From the NCBI RefSeq assembly GCF_910593845.1, contig NZ_CAJVAS010000001.1:372001-436000 (forward strand): a stretch of 64,000 nt of DNA, read 5' to 3'. Positions 16,372 through 25,966 of the stretch are shown piece after piece. The notes under the pieces are model-generated. The model was given only the letters and a program-made list of their open reading frames with translations, did no database searches and was not told the origin of the DNA. The position numbers were made by a program, and so were the translations under genes. The first letter of the stretch is position 1, and each line of letters starts with the position of its first letter. The stretch comes from Paenibacillus solanacearum. GTDB lineage: Bacteria > Bacillota > Bacilli > Paenibacillales > NBRC-103111.

Positions 16372-16932
16372 ATGAAATTCGTATTGATATTCGGACCGCA
16401 AGCGGTCGGCAAGATGACGGTCGGACAGGAGCTGGAACAAATAACGGGGCTGAAGCTGTTTCACAACCATATGAGCATTGAACTGGTGGCCCCGTTCTTC
16501 AGCTACGGCTCGGCGCCGGGCAAACGACTGGTGAAGCTCATTCGCCAGTCCCTATTCGAGGAGGTGGCCGCAAGCGACTTGGACGGGTTGATATTTACGT
16601 ACCTCTGGTCGTTCGACAGCCGTCACGATTGGGCGTATATCGAGGACGTCTGCCGCATCTTTGAATCGAAGGGCGGCGAAGTGTACTTTGTGGAGCTGGA
16701 AGCGGCCCTCGACGTCCGGCTGGAGCGCAATAAAAGTCCGCACAGGCTGGAGCATAAGCCGACGAAGCGGAACATCGAATTTTCGGAGCGGGATTTGCTC
16801 AAGCGGATGGCCGACAGCCGGTTGAATTCATATCCCGGGGAAATTCAGCGGGACCATTACATCCGAATCGACAATGCCGAGCTGAGCCCGGACGTTGTCG
16901 CGGCACGGATCAAGCAAGCCTTCGCCTTATAA
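16372..16932 (+). CDS. P-loop NTPase, shikimate-kinase-like
   Basis: This 186-residue protein begins with a Walker A loop, FGPQAVGKMTVGQEL, and has a possible Walker B at DLDGLIFTY, then a lid-like region (RLERNKSPHRLEHKPTKRN). Small kinases of this sort phosphorylate metabolites or antibiotics, but nothing here identifies the substrate. ATG 16372 is chosen because GGAGGAAGG lies eight bases upstream; the earlier ATG at 16351 precedes that site. It appears monocistronic. Confidence 0.75.
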   Translation: MKFVLIFGPQAVGKMTVGQELEQITGLKLFHNHMSIELVAPFFSYGSAPGKRLVKLIRQSLFEEVAASDLDGLIFTYLWSFDSRHDWAYIEDVCRIFESKGGEVYFVELEAALDVRLERNKSPHRLEHKPTKRNIEFSERDLLKRMADSRLNSYPGEIQRDHYIRIDNAELSPDVVAARIKQAFAL

Positions 16933-16990
16933 AGGTTGTGCCGGCCTGTTTATTTCAATTTTTTTCGGTACGAGGTACCGAAATCTTGGA

Positions 16991-17019
16991 TTGACGCCGC
17001 TGGCACGTTATGCAATAAT
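16991..17019 (+). promoter_or_regulatory. Promoter of the ribokinase-LacI operon
   Basis: TTGACG (16991-16996) and AATAAT (17014-17019) have a 17-base spacer. A LacI-type operator lies directly downstream. Confidence 0.7.
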
Positions 17020-17024
17020 CAAAT

Positions 17025-17038
17025 TGGAACCGGTTCCA
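17025..17038 (+). promoter_or_regulatory. LacI-type operator 1
   Basis: TGGAACCGGTTCCA is a perfect 14-base palindrome with the central CG of LacI-family sites. It covers the expected transcription start of the ribokinase operon. Confidence 0.85.
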
Positions 17039-17059
17039 TAAAGAAACAAGGAGAGTTGA

Positions 17060-17983
17060 TTGAAGTTGGGGATCATAGCTGTAGTAGGCAGCATTAACAT
17101 CGATATTGTCAATCGCGTGCAGGAATATCCTGTTCCCGGCCAGACGATCAAGAGCGAAGGGACGGAGTACAACTACGGCGGCAAAGGCGCGAATCAGGCT
17201 GTCGCGGCAGCCCGTTCCGGCGGCCGTACGATGATGGCGGGCGCCGTCGGTTCCGATTCGTTCGGCGGCGAGCTGCTGGAAGCACTGCGCCGGGAAGGCA
17301 TTGATACGAAGCGGGTTGACCGCAAGAGCGGAAACTCGGGCATGGCGTTTATAACGGTCGACGCTTCCGGCCAAAACCAGATCATCTTGTCCGAAGGCGC
17401 CAACGGCAGCGTCGTGCCGGAGGATGTGAAGCCGTTATGGGCCATGCCGGATGTAGCTGCCGTGCTGCTGCAGAACGAGATTCCATGGGAAACGAACCGG
17501 AGCGTGCTCCGGCAGGCCAGAGCCGCAGGAATTCGCGTGACGTTCAATCCTGCGCCGGCGCTCCCGATTCCGGATGACGTGCTTGCGCTGATCGATACGC
17601 TCATCGTCAACGAGTCGGAAGCGGAATTCATATCCGGCCGAACGGTCGGCAGCAGAGCGGAGGCCGAAACTGCAGCCAGGGCGCTGCTTGATAGAGGGGC
17701 CGGCGAAGTGATTGTCACACTGGGCTCGCAAGGCGCGCTGTACATGGCGCGCAGCGGCGACAGCTTCTATACGCCTGCTTATCCGGTAAAGGCCGTCGAT
17801 ACGACAGCGGCGGGAGATACGTTCATCGGCGCGTACACCGCGCAAGTATGCGAAGGCAGCCCGATTCCGGAGGCGCTGCGGTTCGCTTCCGCGGCGGCCG
17901 CACTGACCGTGATGCGCAGCGGAGCGCAATCGTCTATCCCTACGCGGGAAGAGATCGCAAGCTTTTTGCAAGCCAATTCCTGA
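17060..17983 (+). CDS. rbsK: Ribokinase (PfkB family)
   Basis: This 307-residue cytoplasmic kinase phosphorylates ribose (or a related pentose) at O5. Visible landmarks are the N-terminal GSINIDIVNRVQEYPVPGQT, the first PfkB signature GGKGANQAVAAARSGG, and the second signature DTTAAGDTFIGAYTA, which contains the catalytic Asp in the anion hole. The start is TTG 17060 with AAGGAGAG at 17047-17054. It is cotranscribed with a LacI regulator 58 bases downstream. Its pairing with an ADP-ribosylglycohydrolase-like enzyme in the same regulon suggests that the ribose comes from an N- or O-riboside. Confidence 0.88.
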   Translation: MKLGIIAVVGSINIDIVNRVQEYPVPGQTIKSEGTEYNYGGKGANQAVAAARSGGRTMMAGAVGSDSFGGELLEALRREGIDTKRVDRKSGNSGMAFITVDASGQNQIILSEGANGSVVPEDVKPLWAMPDVAAVLLQNEIPWETNRSVLRQARAAGIRVTFNPAPALPIPDDVLALIDTLIVNESEAEFISGRTVGSRAEAETAARALLDRGAGEVIVTLGSQGALYMARSGDSFYTPAYPVKAVDTTAAGDTFIGAYTAQVCEGSPIPEALRFASAAAALTVMRSGAQSSIPTREEIASFLQANS

Positions 17984-18041
17984 AATAGGAACGGGAGGAA
18001 TGCTTGAATTCGTTTTTTGGAGCGATGGGTAGGAGATACAT

Positions 18042-19058
18042 ATGGAGCAGAAGAAAAGTAAAGTAACGATCGATGACGTGGCGAAGGAAGCTGGAGTCGC
18101 CAAGTCTACCGTTTCGAGAATTATCAATAACGCCCCCGGGGTAAAACCGATCACGAGGCAGAAGGTAACCCGGGTAATCGAACAGCTTGGATTTACGCCT
18201 AATCTTATGGCCCGAAGCTTGAAAACGAATTTGCGCAGACAAATCGCTCTTGCGATCGATGACATTCGCAATCCGTATTACCCGGAGCTGGCGTGGGCGG
18301 CAGAGCAAGTCGCCAAACAAAATGACTTCCGTCTCGTCTTGATCAACCATTACGGCAATCCGTCGGAGGAGCTGGCGGTCATCAGGGATGCCAACGACAT
18401 GCACGTCGACGGCATCGTGCTGCTGTCCATCAGTCATCCGAAAACGTTGAACCCGCTCATCAAGAAAGCGACCGTACCGGTCAGCCTCATCGGCAATTAT
18501 GGCGAGGATATGCCGGCGGATACGGTAGGCTTGAGCCGGTCGGAAGGCTACTTGGCCATGGATCATTTGATCCGCATCGGACGCAGGCGAATCGCGTATG
18601 CCGGAGGCCCCGTTACACTGCACCGGGGAACGCGTTACGCGGCATACGAGAAGTCGCTTGCCGCAAGCTTCATGAAGCTGGACCGCTCGCTCGTGTTTAC
18701 CGGCGAAAGACTGTCTCTTGAGACGGGCATGGAAGCGGCGCGATACTTTTGCGGATTGAAGGACCGGCCGGATGCCATTTATGCGGCTAACGACCTGGTC
18801 GCGATCGGCGTCATTCAAGGTTTGATGGAGCTGGGTCTGCGCGTCCCGGAAGACGTCGCCGTCGTCGGCATTGACGATATTCCCTGGTGCATGCTGACGA
18901 ATCCGAAAGTCAGTTCGGTGTCGAATTTGGTGGCGGAAATGGGCCGCATCGCGGTCGAGCTGCTGCTGAAGCGAATCGATCAGTCCGATGAGCCGTTCCG
19001 CAAAGTAAAGCTCGAACCCCGGCTGATCGTTCGGGAGTCGACGGTGAAATCGGTATAA
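18042..19058 (+). CDS. LacI family repressor of the 17-27 kb locus
   Basis: This 338-residue regulator has the N-terminal LacI helix-turn-helix (VTIDDVAKEAGVAKSTVSRIIN), the hinge helix region PNLMARSLKT and a periplasmic-binding-protein-like sensor domain ending in VGIDDIPWCMLTNPKVSSV. It presumably binds the CCGGTTCC sites at 17025, 19185 and 19274, which flank both transcription units of the locus. ATG 18042 follows AGGAGA. The inducer is unknown; ribose or an upstream riboside is a reasonable guess from the neighbours. Confidence 0.88.
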   Translation: MEQKKSKVTIDDVAKEAGVAKSTVSRIINNAPGVKPITRQKVTRVIEQLGFTPNLMARSLKTNLRRQIALAIDDIRNPYYPELAWAAEQVAKQNDFRLVLINHYGNPSEELAVIRDANDMHVDGIVLLSISHPKTLNPLIKKATVPVSLIGNYGEDMPADTVGLSRSEGYLAMDHLIRIGRRRIAYAGGPVTLHRGTRYAAYEKSLAASFMKLDRSLVFTGERLSLETGMEAARYFCGLKDRPDAIYAANDLVAIGVIQGLMELGLRVPEDVAVVGIDDIPWCMLTNPKVSSVSNLVAEMGRIAVELLLKRIDQSDEPFRKVKLEPRLIVRESTVKSV

Positions 19059-19184
19059 GCGCGAGACCTGCCCCGTGTTTGCCTTGTCTGTCGGTCAGAC
19101 AGGGTAAACAACCAGCGGTACGGTGGAGCGCGCACCGATAAGTCTGCTGCTTTCATGTATTCATCGCGAAAGCAGCAGTCGAAA

Positions 19185-19198
19185 TAGAAACGGTTCCA
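19185..19198 (+). promoter_or_regulatory. LacI-type operator 2
   Basis: TAGAAACGGTTCCA differs from operator 1 at two positions and shares the following TAAAG. Confidence 0.6.
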
Positions 19199-19273
19199 TA
19201 AAGGTGGGCTGTAACTAGAACGGAAGGCACGGAAAACGTGATGGAATCAACAAATAATTTTTTTAAAACAAAA

Positions 19274-19287
19274 TAAAACCGGTTCCA
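19274..19287 (+). promoter_or_regulatory. LacI-type operator 3
   Basis: TAAAACCGGTTCCA differs from operator 1 at two positions. It lies 72 bases before the ADP-ribosylglycohydrolase-like gene. Confidence 0.65.
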
Positions 19288-19358
19288 AGTTTGCAAAATT
19301 AGTTCCATGCATTCCAACCGGCACTCATCGTATGGCTAGAAGAAAGGTGGAATAAGCA

Positions 19359-21494
19359 ATGGTGATACAGCATGATTACGTCGAACGGGTGTATGCCGGC
19401 TGGCTCGGGAAAGTGATCGGCGTCCGGCACGGGGGCAACATCGAGAATTGGACGTTCGAACGCATCGAGCGCACGTTCGGCGAGGTGACCGGCTATCTGC
19501 ACGAGTTTATCAACTTCGCGGCCGACGACGACACGAACGGGCCGATATTTTTCCTCAGGGCGCTGGAGGACTACGCGTGCGGTCCCGGAATTACGGCGGA
19601 GCAAATGGGGTTGACCTGGCTGAATTATGCGCCGGACGGCCACGGCTTCTACTGGTGGGGCGGCTACGGCAAGTCTACCGAGCATACCGCTTACATCAAT
19701 CTGAAGAACGGTGTCATGGCGCCGCGATCCGGCTCTATCGCGCAGAACGGGCATGCGGTCGCCGAACAGATCGGCGGACAAATCTTCATCGACGTCTGGG
19801 GACTCATTGCCCCGGGGAACCCGAAGCTCGCCGCGGAATACGCGGAGAAGATCGCCAGCGTGTCCCATGACGGCAACGGCAAGTACGGCGGGATGTTCAT
19901 CGCCGCCTGCATTGCCGCCGCGTTCGTCGAGAAAGATATTCGGCGCATCATCGAAACCGGTCTGGATACGATTCCCGCCGATTGCGAATATGTTCGGATG
20001 ACCCGCGCCGTCATGGACTTTCATCAAGCGAATCCGGATAACTGGCGGGACGCGTTTCGATATGTGAAGGCGCATTTCGGCTACGATAAGTATCCGGGCC
20101 ACTGCCACATCATTCCGAACTCGGCGGTCATTATTTTATCGCTATTGTACGGGGAAGGCGATTTCTCCAAGTCGATCAACATTTGCAACATGTGCGGCTG
20201 GGATACGGACTGCAACGTGGCGAACGTCGGAACGATCATGGGCGTCCGGGGCGGACTGGAAGGAATCGAGGACCACTGGCGGAAGCCGATCAACGATTTC
20301 CTGTGCTGCTCCAGCGTGATCGGATCGCTGAACATTTTGGACAACGCATGGTGCGCGACCTATATTGCAGGTCTCGGCTACCGGATCGCAGGTGAACCGG
20401 TTCCGGACAGATGGGCGGGAATTATGGAAGAGAAGCGGACGCGCTTTCACTTTGAATTGCCCGGTTCTACGCATGCGTTCCGCACGTCGACCGACGATCC
20501 GCTGCAGGTGACGTCGGTGATTGAGAACACGGCGGAGGCCGCCGCTTCCGGGACGCGCTCGCTCAAGGTGCTGTTCGATAAAACGCAAGGCGGCGTCGGC
20601 TACCGTGTATACCATCAGACGTATTACCGCCCTCATGATTTTAACGACAGCCGGTACGACCCGAGCTTCTCTCCAATCTTGTATCCGGGACAAAGCCTGG
20701 AGGCGAAAGTCATGGTTCCGGCATCCGGACGCCCGGTCAAGGCGCGGATGTATGTGAGGGACGGCCATTCGGGCACTGATTATTACGGCGAAGCCGCGGT
20801 GCTTGCGCCTGGCGAATGGACGCAGCTTGCGCTGGCGATTCCTCCGTTAAGCGGCTGCTGCCTGGAGCAGGCAGGCGTCGAGTTGATCCCGCTGGAAGGC
20901 AAAGGACCGAAAGGGGCGAGTCTCGTAGCCTATGTGGACGATGTCGTCTTCGGGGGCAAGCCGAGCTATGCCGTCGATTTTGCCAAGGAGCGGCTGGAGA
21001 AGTGGAACGGGCTGCACATCGAAGTCAGTCAAATGACGTATTTGCGGGGCATCTGGACACTGGAAGACGGGGAACTGAGCGGAAGCTATTCGGGCGAAAC
21101 GGCGGAATGCTACACAGGCAAGCTGGAGTGGGACGATTATACGTTCGAAGCGGTCGTCGTGCCGAAGCTTGGCGAGCATCACCGCATCAACTTCCGCGTG
21201 CAGGGAGGGATTCGTTCCTATGCGGTCGGACTTGCGCCCGGCGGCAAGCTGGCGCTCTTCAAGAATGAGAACGGATACAAGAAGCTGGCGGAAGCCGACT
21301 GGAACTGGCAGGCCGAGCAGCCGGTCAAGATCGCGGTTCAGGCGCGGGGCAACCGGTTCGACATTGCCGCAGACGGCGTATCGCTGCTGAGCTACACCGA
21401 TGCGGAGCAGCCGTACATGACCGGGATGATCGGATTTTCCAACGCCGAAGCAAGCCATACGCATTACCGCGGCTTCTCTCTGGTCAGTCTGTAA
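19359..21494 (+). CDS. ADP-ribosylglycohydrolase-family enzyme with C-terminal lectin-like domain
   Basis: This 711-residue protein has an N-terminal ARH fold (about 1-330) with the di-magnesium motifs AADDDTNGP and NMCGWDTDCNVAN. The family cleaves N- or O-glycosidic bonds to ribose in ADP-ribosylated molecules. Here the ARH fold is followed by a middle beta-rich region and a concanavalin-like C-terminal domain (about 540-711, YTFEAVVVPKLGEHHRINFRV), an arrangement seen in carbohydrate catabolism rather than protein de-ADP-ribosylation. There is no signal peptide, so it should act in the cytoplasm. ATG 19359 follows AAAGGTGG. Its regulon partner ribokinase suggests a ribohydrolase role. The substrate is not identifiable. 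Confidence 0.8.
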   Translation: MVIQHDYVERVYAGWLGKVIGVRHGGNIENWTFERIERTFGEVTGYLHEFINFAADDDTNGPIFFLRALEDYACGPGITAEQMGLTWLNYAPDGHGFYWWGGYGKSTEHTAYINLKNGVMAPRSGSIAQNGHAVAEQIGGQIFIDVWGLIAPGNPKLAAEYAEKIASVSHDGNGKYGGMFIAACIAAAFVEKDIRRIIETGLDTIPADCEYVRMTRAVMDFHQANPDNWRDAFRYVKAHFGYDKYPGHCHIIPNSAVIILSLLYGEGDFSKSINICNMCGWDTDCNVANVGTIMGVRGGLEGIEDHWRKPINDFLCCSSVIGSLNILDNAWCATYIAGLGYRIAGEPVPDRWAGIMEEKRTRFHFELPGSTHAFRTSTDDPLQVTSVIENTAEAAASGTRSLKVLFDKTQGGVGYRVYHQTYYRPHDFNDSRYDPSFSPILYPGQSLEAKVMVPASGRPVKARMYVRDGHSGTDYYGEAAVLAPGEWTQLALAIPPLSGCCLEQAGVELIPLEGKGPKGASLVAYVDDVVFGGKPSYAVDFAKERLEKWNGLHIEVSQMTYLRGIWTLEDGELSGSYSGETAECYTGKLEWDDYTFEAVVVPKLGEHHRINFRVQGGIRSYAVGLAPGGKLALFKNENGYKKLAEADWNWQAEQPVKIAVQARGNRFDIAADGVSLLSYTDAEQPYMTGMIGFSNAEASHTHYRGFSLVSL

Positions 21495-21565
21495 CGGATC
21501 GAGCTTCATCGAATCGCATTCGCCACGCTCGTATTATCATGCAATCAAGGAAGGGAGAACATCGC

Positions 21566-23083
21566 ATGAGCCAACCGAATATTGTTGTCATTTGCAGCGA
21601 CCAGCATCACCCGCTCATTACCGGATACCGCGGACATCCGTATATCAAGACGCCTCATCTGGATCAGCTTGCGGCGGAAGGCACTCATTTTACAAGCGCA
21701 TACAGCAATTGTCCCGTATGTACGCCGAGCCGCATGAGCTTCATTACAGGCAAATATCCGCATCAGATCGACAGCTGGTTTCTCGGCTGCCCGCTGGACC
21801 GCAATGAAATGACGTGGTCGCGCAAGCTGCACGAGGCCGGCATGCCGTCGGCGATGTTCGGCAAGATGGATTTTTGCGGGCCATACCAGGACGGCGGATT
21901 CACAGAGCACAAAATCATTAAGAAGCGTCCTGCCTTTAGGCCCTATCCGCGAACGACGCCGCTGTACGCCCGGCTGGAAGGGCATGTGCGTCAAGATAAG
22001 CGGATGCATATCGTCAATGCCGGCATTCGGGAAGACGTGGTGACGGACGGCGATACCGGCTACAACAAAGACCTCGGCTTCTACGACCATGACCGGGTGG
22101 TTACCGAATGGGCCATCGACTATTTGCAGCACAAGGGCGCGGAGAAGGAAGGCGGGCCTTGGGCGATGTACGTCGGACTCATGTTCCCGCACTGGCCTTA
22201 CAAAGTGCCGCAGCAGTATTACGACATGTATTACCCGAACAACATCGTCATGCCGCATGATGCTTATTTTCCGAACGACGCACTTCATCCGCAGGTACGC
22301 AATATGCAAAATGCGCTCGGTCTCGGCACGATCACGGAGCCGATGCTGCGCAACGTGATCGCCGCGTATTACGGGATGATTACGGCGCTGGACGACAATG
22401 TGGGCAAAATTATCGCCGAGCTGAAGGCGCAAGGCTTGTACGACAACACGTACATCGTCTACATGTCGGATCACGGAGAAAATCTCGGGGAGCACGGATT
22501 GTTTTACAAGCAGTGCAGCTATGAAGCATCCGTCGGCGTGCCGCTTATCGTGAAGGGGCCGGGATTGCCAAGCGGACAGCGCATCGACGGGCCCGTGACG
22601 CTCGTCGACTTGTATCCGACGCTGATGGACATCGCGGGACTGGAGACGGAGCCGGATCGGCCGGGTACCAGCTGGCTGCCGTTAATCAAGAACGGAAGCC
22701 GGAATCGGGAAGAATACGCGTTCTCGGAGTATCACGGCAATTTCTTCAAGCAGGACTGGTATATGCTCGTCAAGGACGGCTTCAAGTACACGCACTATGT
22801 GAACGATCGTCCTTCGTTGTTCAACTTGCAGGAAGATCCGCAAGAGATGCGGGACTTGGCAGCCGACCCGCAATACGCCGACACGCTGAAGCAGTTCGAA
22901 GCGCTGCTGCGCACGATCGTCGATCCGGAAGCGGTATCGCTGCGGGCGAAAGCGGACCTCGGACTGATCGGGAAAGACGGGCAGGACTATACGCTGACGA
23001 TGACCGATCCGCAGTGCAAGGAGCTGATTCGGCAGGGCGTATTTCAAGACGAGGCTGAGTTTCCGAAGTGGGAAGACGGGTAA
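21566..23083 (+). CDS. Type I sulfatase
   Basis: This 505-residue hydrolase has the metal-binding N-terminus IVVICSDQHH and the sulfatase signature CTPSR at 52-56. Cys52 would become formylglycine, and later come YMSDHGENLGEHG and SEYHGNFFKQDWYMLVKDG. It would remove sulfate from a carbohydrate or other sulfate ester. No signal peptide is present, so the substrate is probably imported. ATG 21566 is chosen because GGAAGGGAG precedes it. No formylglycine-generating enzyme is encoded in the window. It is in the operon with the enzyme at 19359 (71 bases apart) and the binding protein at 23143. Confidence 0.9.
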   Translation: MSQPNIVVICSDQHHPLITGYRGHPYIKTPHLDQLAAEGTHFTSAYSNCPVCTPSRMSFITGKYPHQIDSWFLGCPLDRNEMTWSRKLHEAGMPSAMFGKMDFCGPYQDGGFTEHKIIKKRPAFRPYPRTTPLYARLEGHVRQDKRMHIVNAGIREDVVTDGDTGYNKDLGFYDHDRVVTEWAIDYLQHKGAEKEGGPWAMYVGLMFPHWPYKVPQQYYDMYYPNNIVMPHDAYFPNDALHPQVRNMQNALGLGTITEPMLRNVIAAYYGMITALDDNVGKIIAELKAQGLYDNTYIVYMSDHGENLGEHGLFYKQCSYEASVGVPLIVKGPGLPSGQRIDGPVTLVDLYPTLMDIAGLETEPDRPGTSWLPLIKNGSRNREEYAFSEYHGNFFKQDWYMLVKDGFKYTHYVNDRPSLFNLQEDPQEMRDLAADPQYADTLKQFEALLRTIVDPEAVSLRAKADLGLIGKDGQDYTLTMTDPQCKELIRQGVFQDEAEFPKWEDG

Positions 23084-23142
23084 GCGGGCCCGGACCGTCT
23101 CAAGGGGGACGTACCGCGCAAAAAGGGGGAGGAGTCCAGTTC

Positions 23143-24465
23143 ATGACGACGAATAAGAAAGCCGCCCTGTTCATGGCAGGGTTGTCGATGGCGCTTGTCG
23201 CAGGATGCTCCGCGGATGTAAAAACGGATAAGGGAAAAGCCGATACGCCGAAGGCGGAAACGGTGAGCAGCGAGCCGGTAACGCTATCCTTTCTGCAAAC
23301 TTCCGCAAAAATGACGGACGACGAGTTCAAGATGTGGGTTGTCGATCCGTTGAAGAAGAAATACCCGAACATTACGCTGAACCTCGTTCGCGAGGATAAC
23401 CCGGATAAGCTCGCGGAGCTCATCTCGATCGGGAATTTGCCGGACATTATTTATGCCGGTCCGGTCACCGCCGCCAAAATCGTCGAGCTGGAAGCGGCGC
23501 AGGATTTGAACGATACGGTGAAAAAAAATAACGTCGATCTGGGGAAATTCGATCCGGCCGGCATTACAATCGCCAAGCAGCTTGCAGATGGCGGCAAGCT
23601 GTTCGCGCTCCCGCTCGCCTTCAATTTCTCCGCGCTGTATTACAATAAGGAAATATTCGACCGGTTCGCCGTTCCTTACCCGAAGGACGGCATGATGTGG
23701 GATGAGGCAATCGAGCTGGCCAAGAAGCTGACGCGGATGGACGGAGGCGTGCAGTACAAAGGGCTTGCGATCGACGGCAACATCAACCGGCTCGGGGAAC
23801 AGCTGGGGCTGCCGATGGTCGACGCCAAGACGAGCAAATCGGTGCTGCAGACGGATGCATGGAAATCGGTGTTCGACACGTACCGCAAAATCGGGCAAAT
23901 CCCCGATAATTGGCTGGAAAATCCGCAGCGCATCCCTGCCTTCCAGAAAGACCGGAACTTGGCCATGCTGGCCGGTCTGAGCGCAAGACTCGGGGAATTC
24001 GAGCAGATGATGAGCCAGGGCCAGGCGATGAACTGGGATATGGCGACGTTGCCGGCATTCCCGCAAGCGCCGAAAAACGCGTTCGGCGGAGGCATCTTCT
24101 ACATGATGATGTCCTCCAAAAGCAAGCATCAGACGGAAGCGTTCCAGGTGATCAAAATGCTCACCGACGACGAAGCGCAGACGATGCTGAGCAAGCAAGG
24201 CCGCCGCAGCAGTCTGAAGGATCCGAAATACAGCCAAGTGTTCGGCGAAGATTTGAAGTCGCTGAAAGGAAAAAATAAAGATGCGATTTTCAAAATGACG
24301 CTGGCGCCGCAGCCGCAAGCGACCAAATATGACGACGCGGCGTTCAAGGAACTGGTGGCCGGCGGGAATCAGATCGCCAAGGATCCTGCAGCTGATGTGA
24401 ATACCGTCATCCGTCAAACCGATGAGAAAATCAATAAAGCGGTGGAGTCTTTATTAAAAAAATAG
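23143..24465 (+). CDS. ABC transporter solute-binding lipoprotein (family 1)
   Basis: This 440-residue lipoprotein has the signal peptide MTTNKKAALFMAGLSMALVAGC, with Cys22 the lipidation site. It shows typical sugar-binding blocks (VTLSFLQTSAKMTDDEF, LPDIIYAG, FALPLAFNFSALYYNKEIFDRF, and C-terminal NTVIRQTDEKINKAVESLL). It would capture an oligosaccharide at the cell surface. ATG 23143 follows GGGGGAGGAG. No permease genes are adjacent, so it must borrow permeases encoded elsewhere. It is the intact paralogue of the deleted gene at 2517. Confidence 0.9.
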   Translation: MTTNKKAALFMAGLSMALVAGCSADVKTDKGKADTPKAETVSSEPVTLSFLQTSAKMTDDEFKMWVVDPLKKKYPNITLNLVREDNPDKLAELISIGNLPDIIYAGPVTAAKIVELEAAQDLNDTVKKNNVDLGKFDPAGITIAKQLADGGKLFALPLAFNFSALYYNKEIFDRFAVPYPKDGMMWDEAIELAKKLTRMDGGVQYKGLAIDGNINRLGEQLGLPMVDAKTSKSVLQTDAWKSVFDTYRKIGQIPDNWLENPQRIPAFQKDRNLAMLAGLSARLGEFEQMMSQGQAMNWDMATLPAFPQAPKNAFGGGIFYMMMSSKSKHQTEAFQVIKMLTDDEAQTMLSKQGRRSSLKDPKYSQVFGEDLKSLKGKNKDAIFKMTLAPQPQATKYDDAAFKELVAGGNQIAKDPAADVNTVIRQTDEKINKAVESLLKK

Positions 24466-24517
24466 CGTCATGCATGAATGAAAATGTATACTTGGAATGG
24501 GGAGCGGGGCCACGAAA

Positions 24518-25960
24518 ATGCGAAACGTTATCGTGATCTGGATCGTACTGCTCGTCATGCTGGTGTCGGCCTGCGACGCCGGGAGTCCGGAGGCAAGCGA
24601 TTCGCCTCCCGCTCCCCCAAAGGAACGGAAGGCGGGGGATTCCCAGGTGATTACGTATCCCGGTCCCGACAAAGCGCCTAAGTCCCCTTATTATACGGTT
24701 GCTGTTCGGCAGGGACAGGAGACGAAGGACAGCTTTACTTATATTAGCAAAAATCAGTTTCCGAGAGTGAACCTTTACAGTGAAGATACGTCGTGGACGA
24801 CGTTCTCTTTTTCCGGCAAAGTGACCGTGGTCGTTACAAGTCAAGTTTCGGGGCCGATTCAATCATGCAGCATCCTGCCCTCGCGCCTCGGTATTCAACC
24901 GCGGATCAACGGTCATCAGGTCGAATTCGACCTTGACACTCCGGCGAAGCTGTCCGTCGAGATCAACGGTCAAATCAAGCATCCGCTGCTTGTGTTTGCC
25001 GATCCGCCGGAGAGCGAGCCCGTCCCCGAGCCGGGACCGGATGTTCTTTATTTTGGGCCGGGCGTTCATGAGGTCGGGAGAGTGGAGCTGAAGTCCGGCC
25101 AGACCGTCTATATCGCCGGCGGCGCGTATGTAAAAGGGTATTTTGACGGCGGGACGAACAAGACCGATATTACGATACGCGGCCGGGGCGTTGTATCGGG
25201 CGAGGCGTATGAGCACAAAGCGCATCATATGATTGAAATAATGGGGAACAACACGCGAAATATTCGCATCGAGGGCATCACGATCGTCAACTCGCCATGG
25301 ACGCATATCCGCATGTGGGGGCAAAACAACACCGTCCGAAACGTGAAAATGATCAGCTGGTATTATAATACCGACGGCATTTTGCTAGGCAACGATTCGC
25401 TCATTGAGGATTGCTTTTTCAAGCTGAACGACGATGCCGTCAAGCTGTACCATTCGCGGATGGTCGTGCGCAACTGCGTGCTGTGGCAATTAATGAACGG
25501 CGCCCCTTTTCAACTGACCTGGAACGTATCGGTGCCGACAAGCGATGTCAGCGTCACGAATTGCGACGTGATCCGCGTCGAGCACTACAAGGATTGGGAC
25601 AACCGGGCTGTGTTCAACTCGATTCACGGCGGAACCGGGCATCTCAGCCGTTACATATTCGATCATATCACGATTGAAAATGCCGACTTCCGGTTCGTCA
25701 AGCTAATTTTCCTGAAAACGAAGTTCAACGAAGAGCAGATCGGGTACGGGAACATCTCCGATGTGACGTTTCGTCACATTAACATTCTGAATGAAATGAA
25801 GCATAAGAGCATCCTGCAAGGCCATGACGCCGAGCACGGAATTCGCCATATTACGTTTGAACAGGTTACAATGAACAACAAGCCGATCACGATCGACGAG
25901 TTCGACATGGACAGCGCATCCGTCCGAGACGTGAACGTGATTCCGGGTCCTGGAGGTTGA
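24518..25960 (+). CDS. Lipoprotein glycosidase with parallel beta-helix (GH28/GH49-like)
   Basis: This 480-residue protein has the signal MRNVIVIWIVLLVMLVSAC (lipid Cys19), an N-terminal beta-sandwich (about 45-165), and a right-handed beta-helix with repeated short strands (IRIEGITIVNSPWTHIRMWG, TVRNVKMISW). The conserved acidic positions are YYNTDGILLGN and KLNDDAVKLYH, resembling the catalytic Asp residues of GH49 dextranases and GH28 polygalacturonases. It is anchored outside the membrane, so it could trim a polysaccharide before uptake. ATG 24518 follows GGGGAGCGGGG. The exact family is uncertain; pectate-lyase-like folds without glycosidase activity are an alternative. Confidence 0.72.
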   Translation: MRNVIVIWIVLLVMLVSACDAGSPEASDSPPAPPKERKAGDSQVITYPGPDKAPKSPYYTVAVRQGQETKDSFTYISKNQFPRVNLYSEDTSWTTFSFSGKVTVVVTSQVSGPIQSCSILPSRLGIQPRINGHQVEFDLDTPAKLSVEINGQIKHPLLVFADPPESEPVPEPGPDVLYFGPGVHEVGRVELKSGQTVYIAGGAYVKGYFDGGTNKTDITIRGRGVVSGEAYEHKAHHMIEIMGNNTRNIRIEGITIVNSPWTHIRMWGQNNTVRNVKMISWYYNTDGILLGNDSLIEDCFFKLNDDAVKLYHSRMVVRNCVLWQLMNGAPFQLTWNVSVPTSDVSVTNCDVIRVEHYKDWDNRAVFNSIHGGTGHLSRYIFDHITIENADFRFVKLIFLKTKFNEEQIGYGNISDVTFRHINILNEMKHKSILQGHDAEHGIRHITFEQVTMNNKPITIDEFDMDSASVRDVNVIPGPGG

Positions 25961-25966
25961 GAAGGA

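Larger units (their letters stand above)
19059..19358. other. 300-base regulatory gap
   Basis: It holds a perfect 11-base inverted repeat (CTGCTGCTTTC 19144-19154, GAAAGCAGCAG 19168-19178, no T run) and two LacI-type half-conserved palindromes at 19185 and 19274. The promoter of the downstream operon must lie here, but no clear -35/-10 pair is visible. No gene is seen. Confidence 0.6.

Noticed and set aside
19144-19178. Perfect 11-base inverted repeat read as a terminator of the LacI gene
   Set aside because: No T run follows on either strand; recorded only as a hairpin of unknown role.
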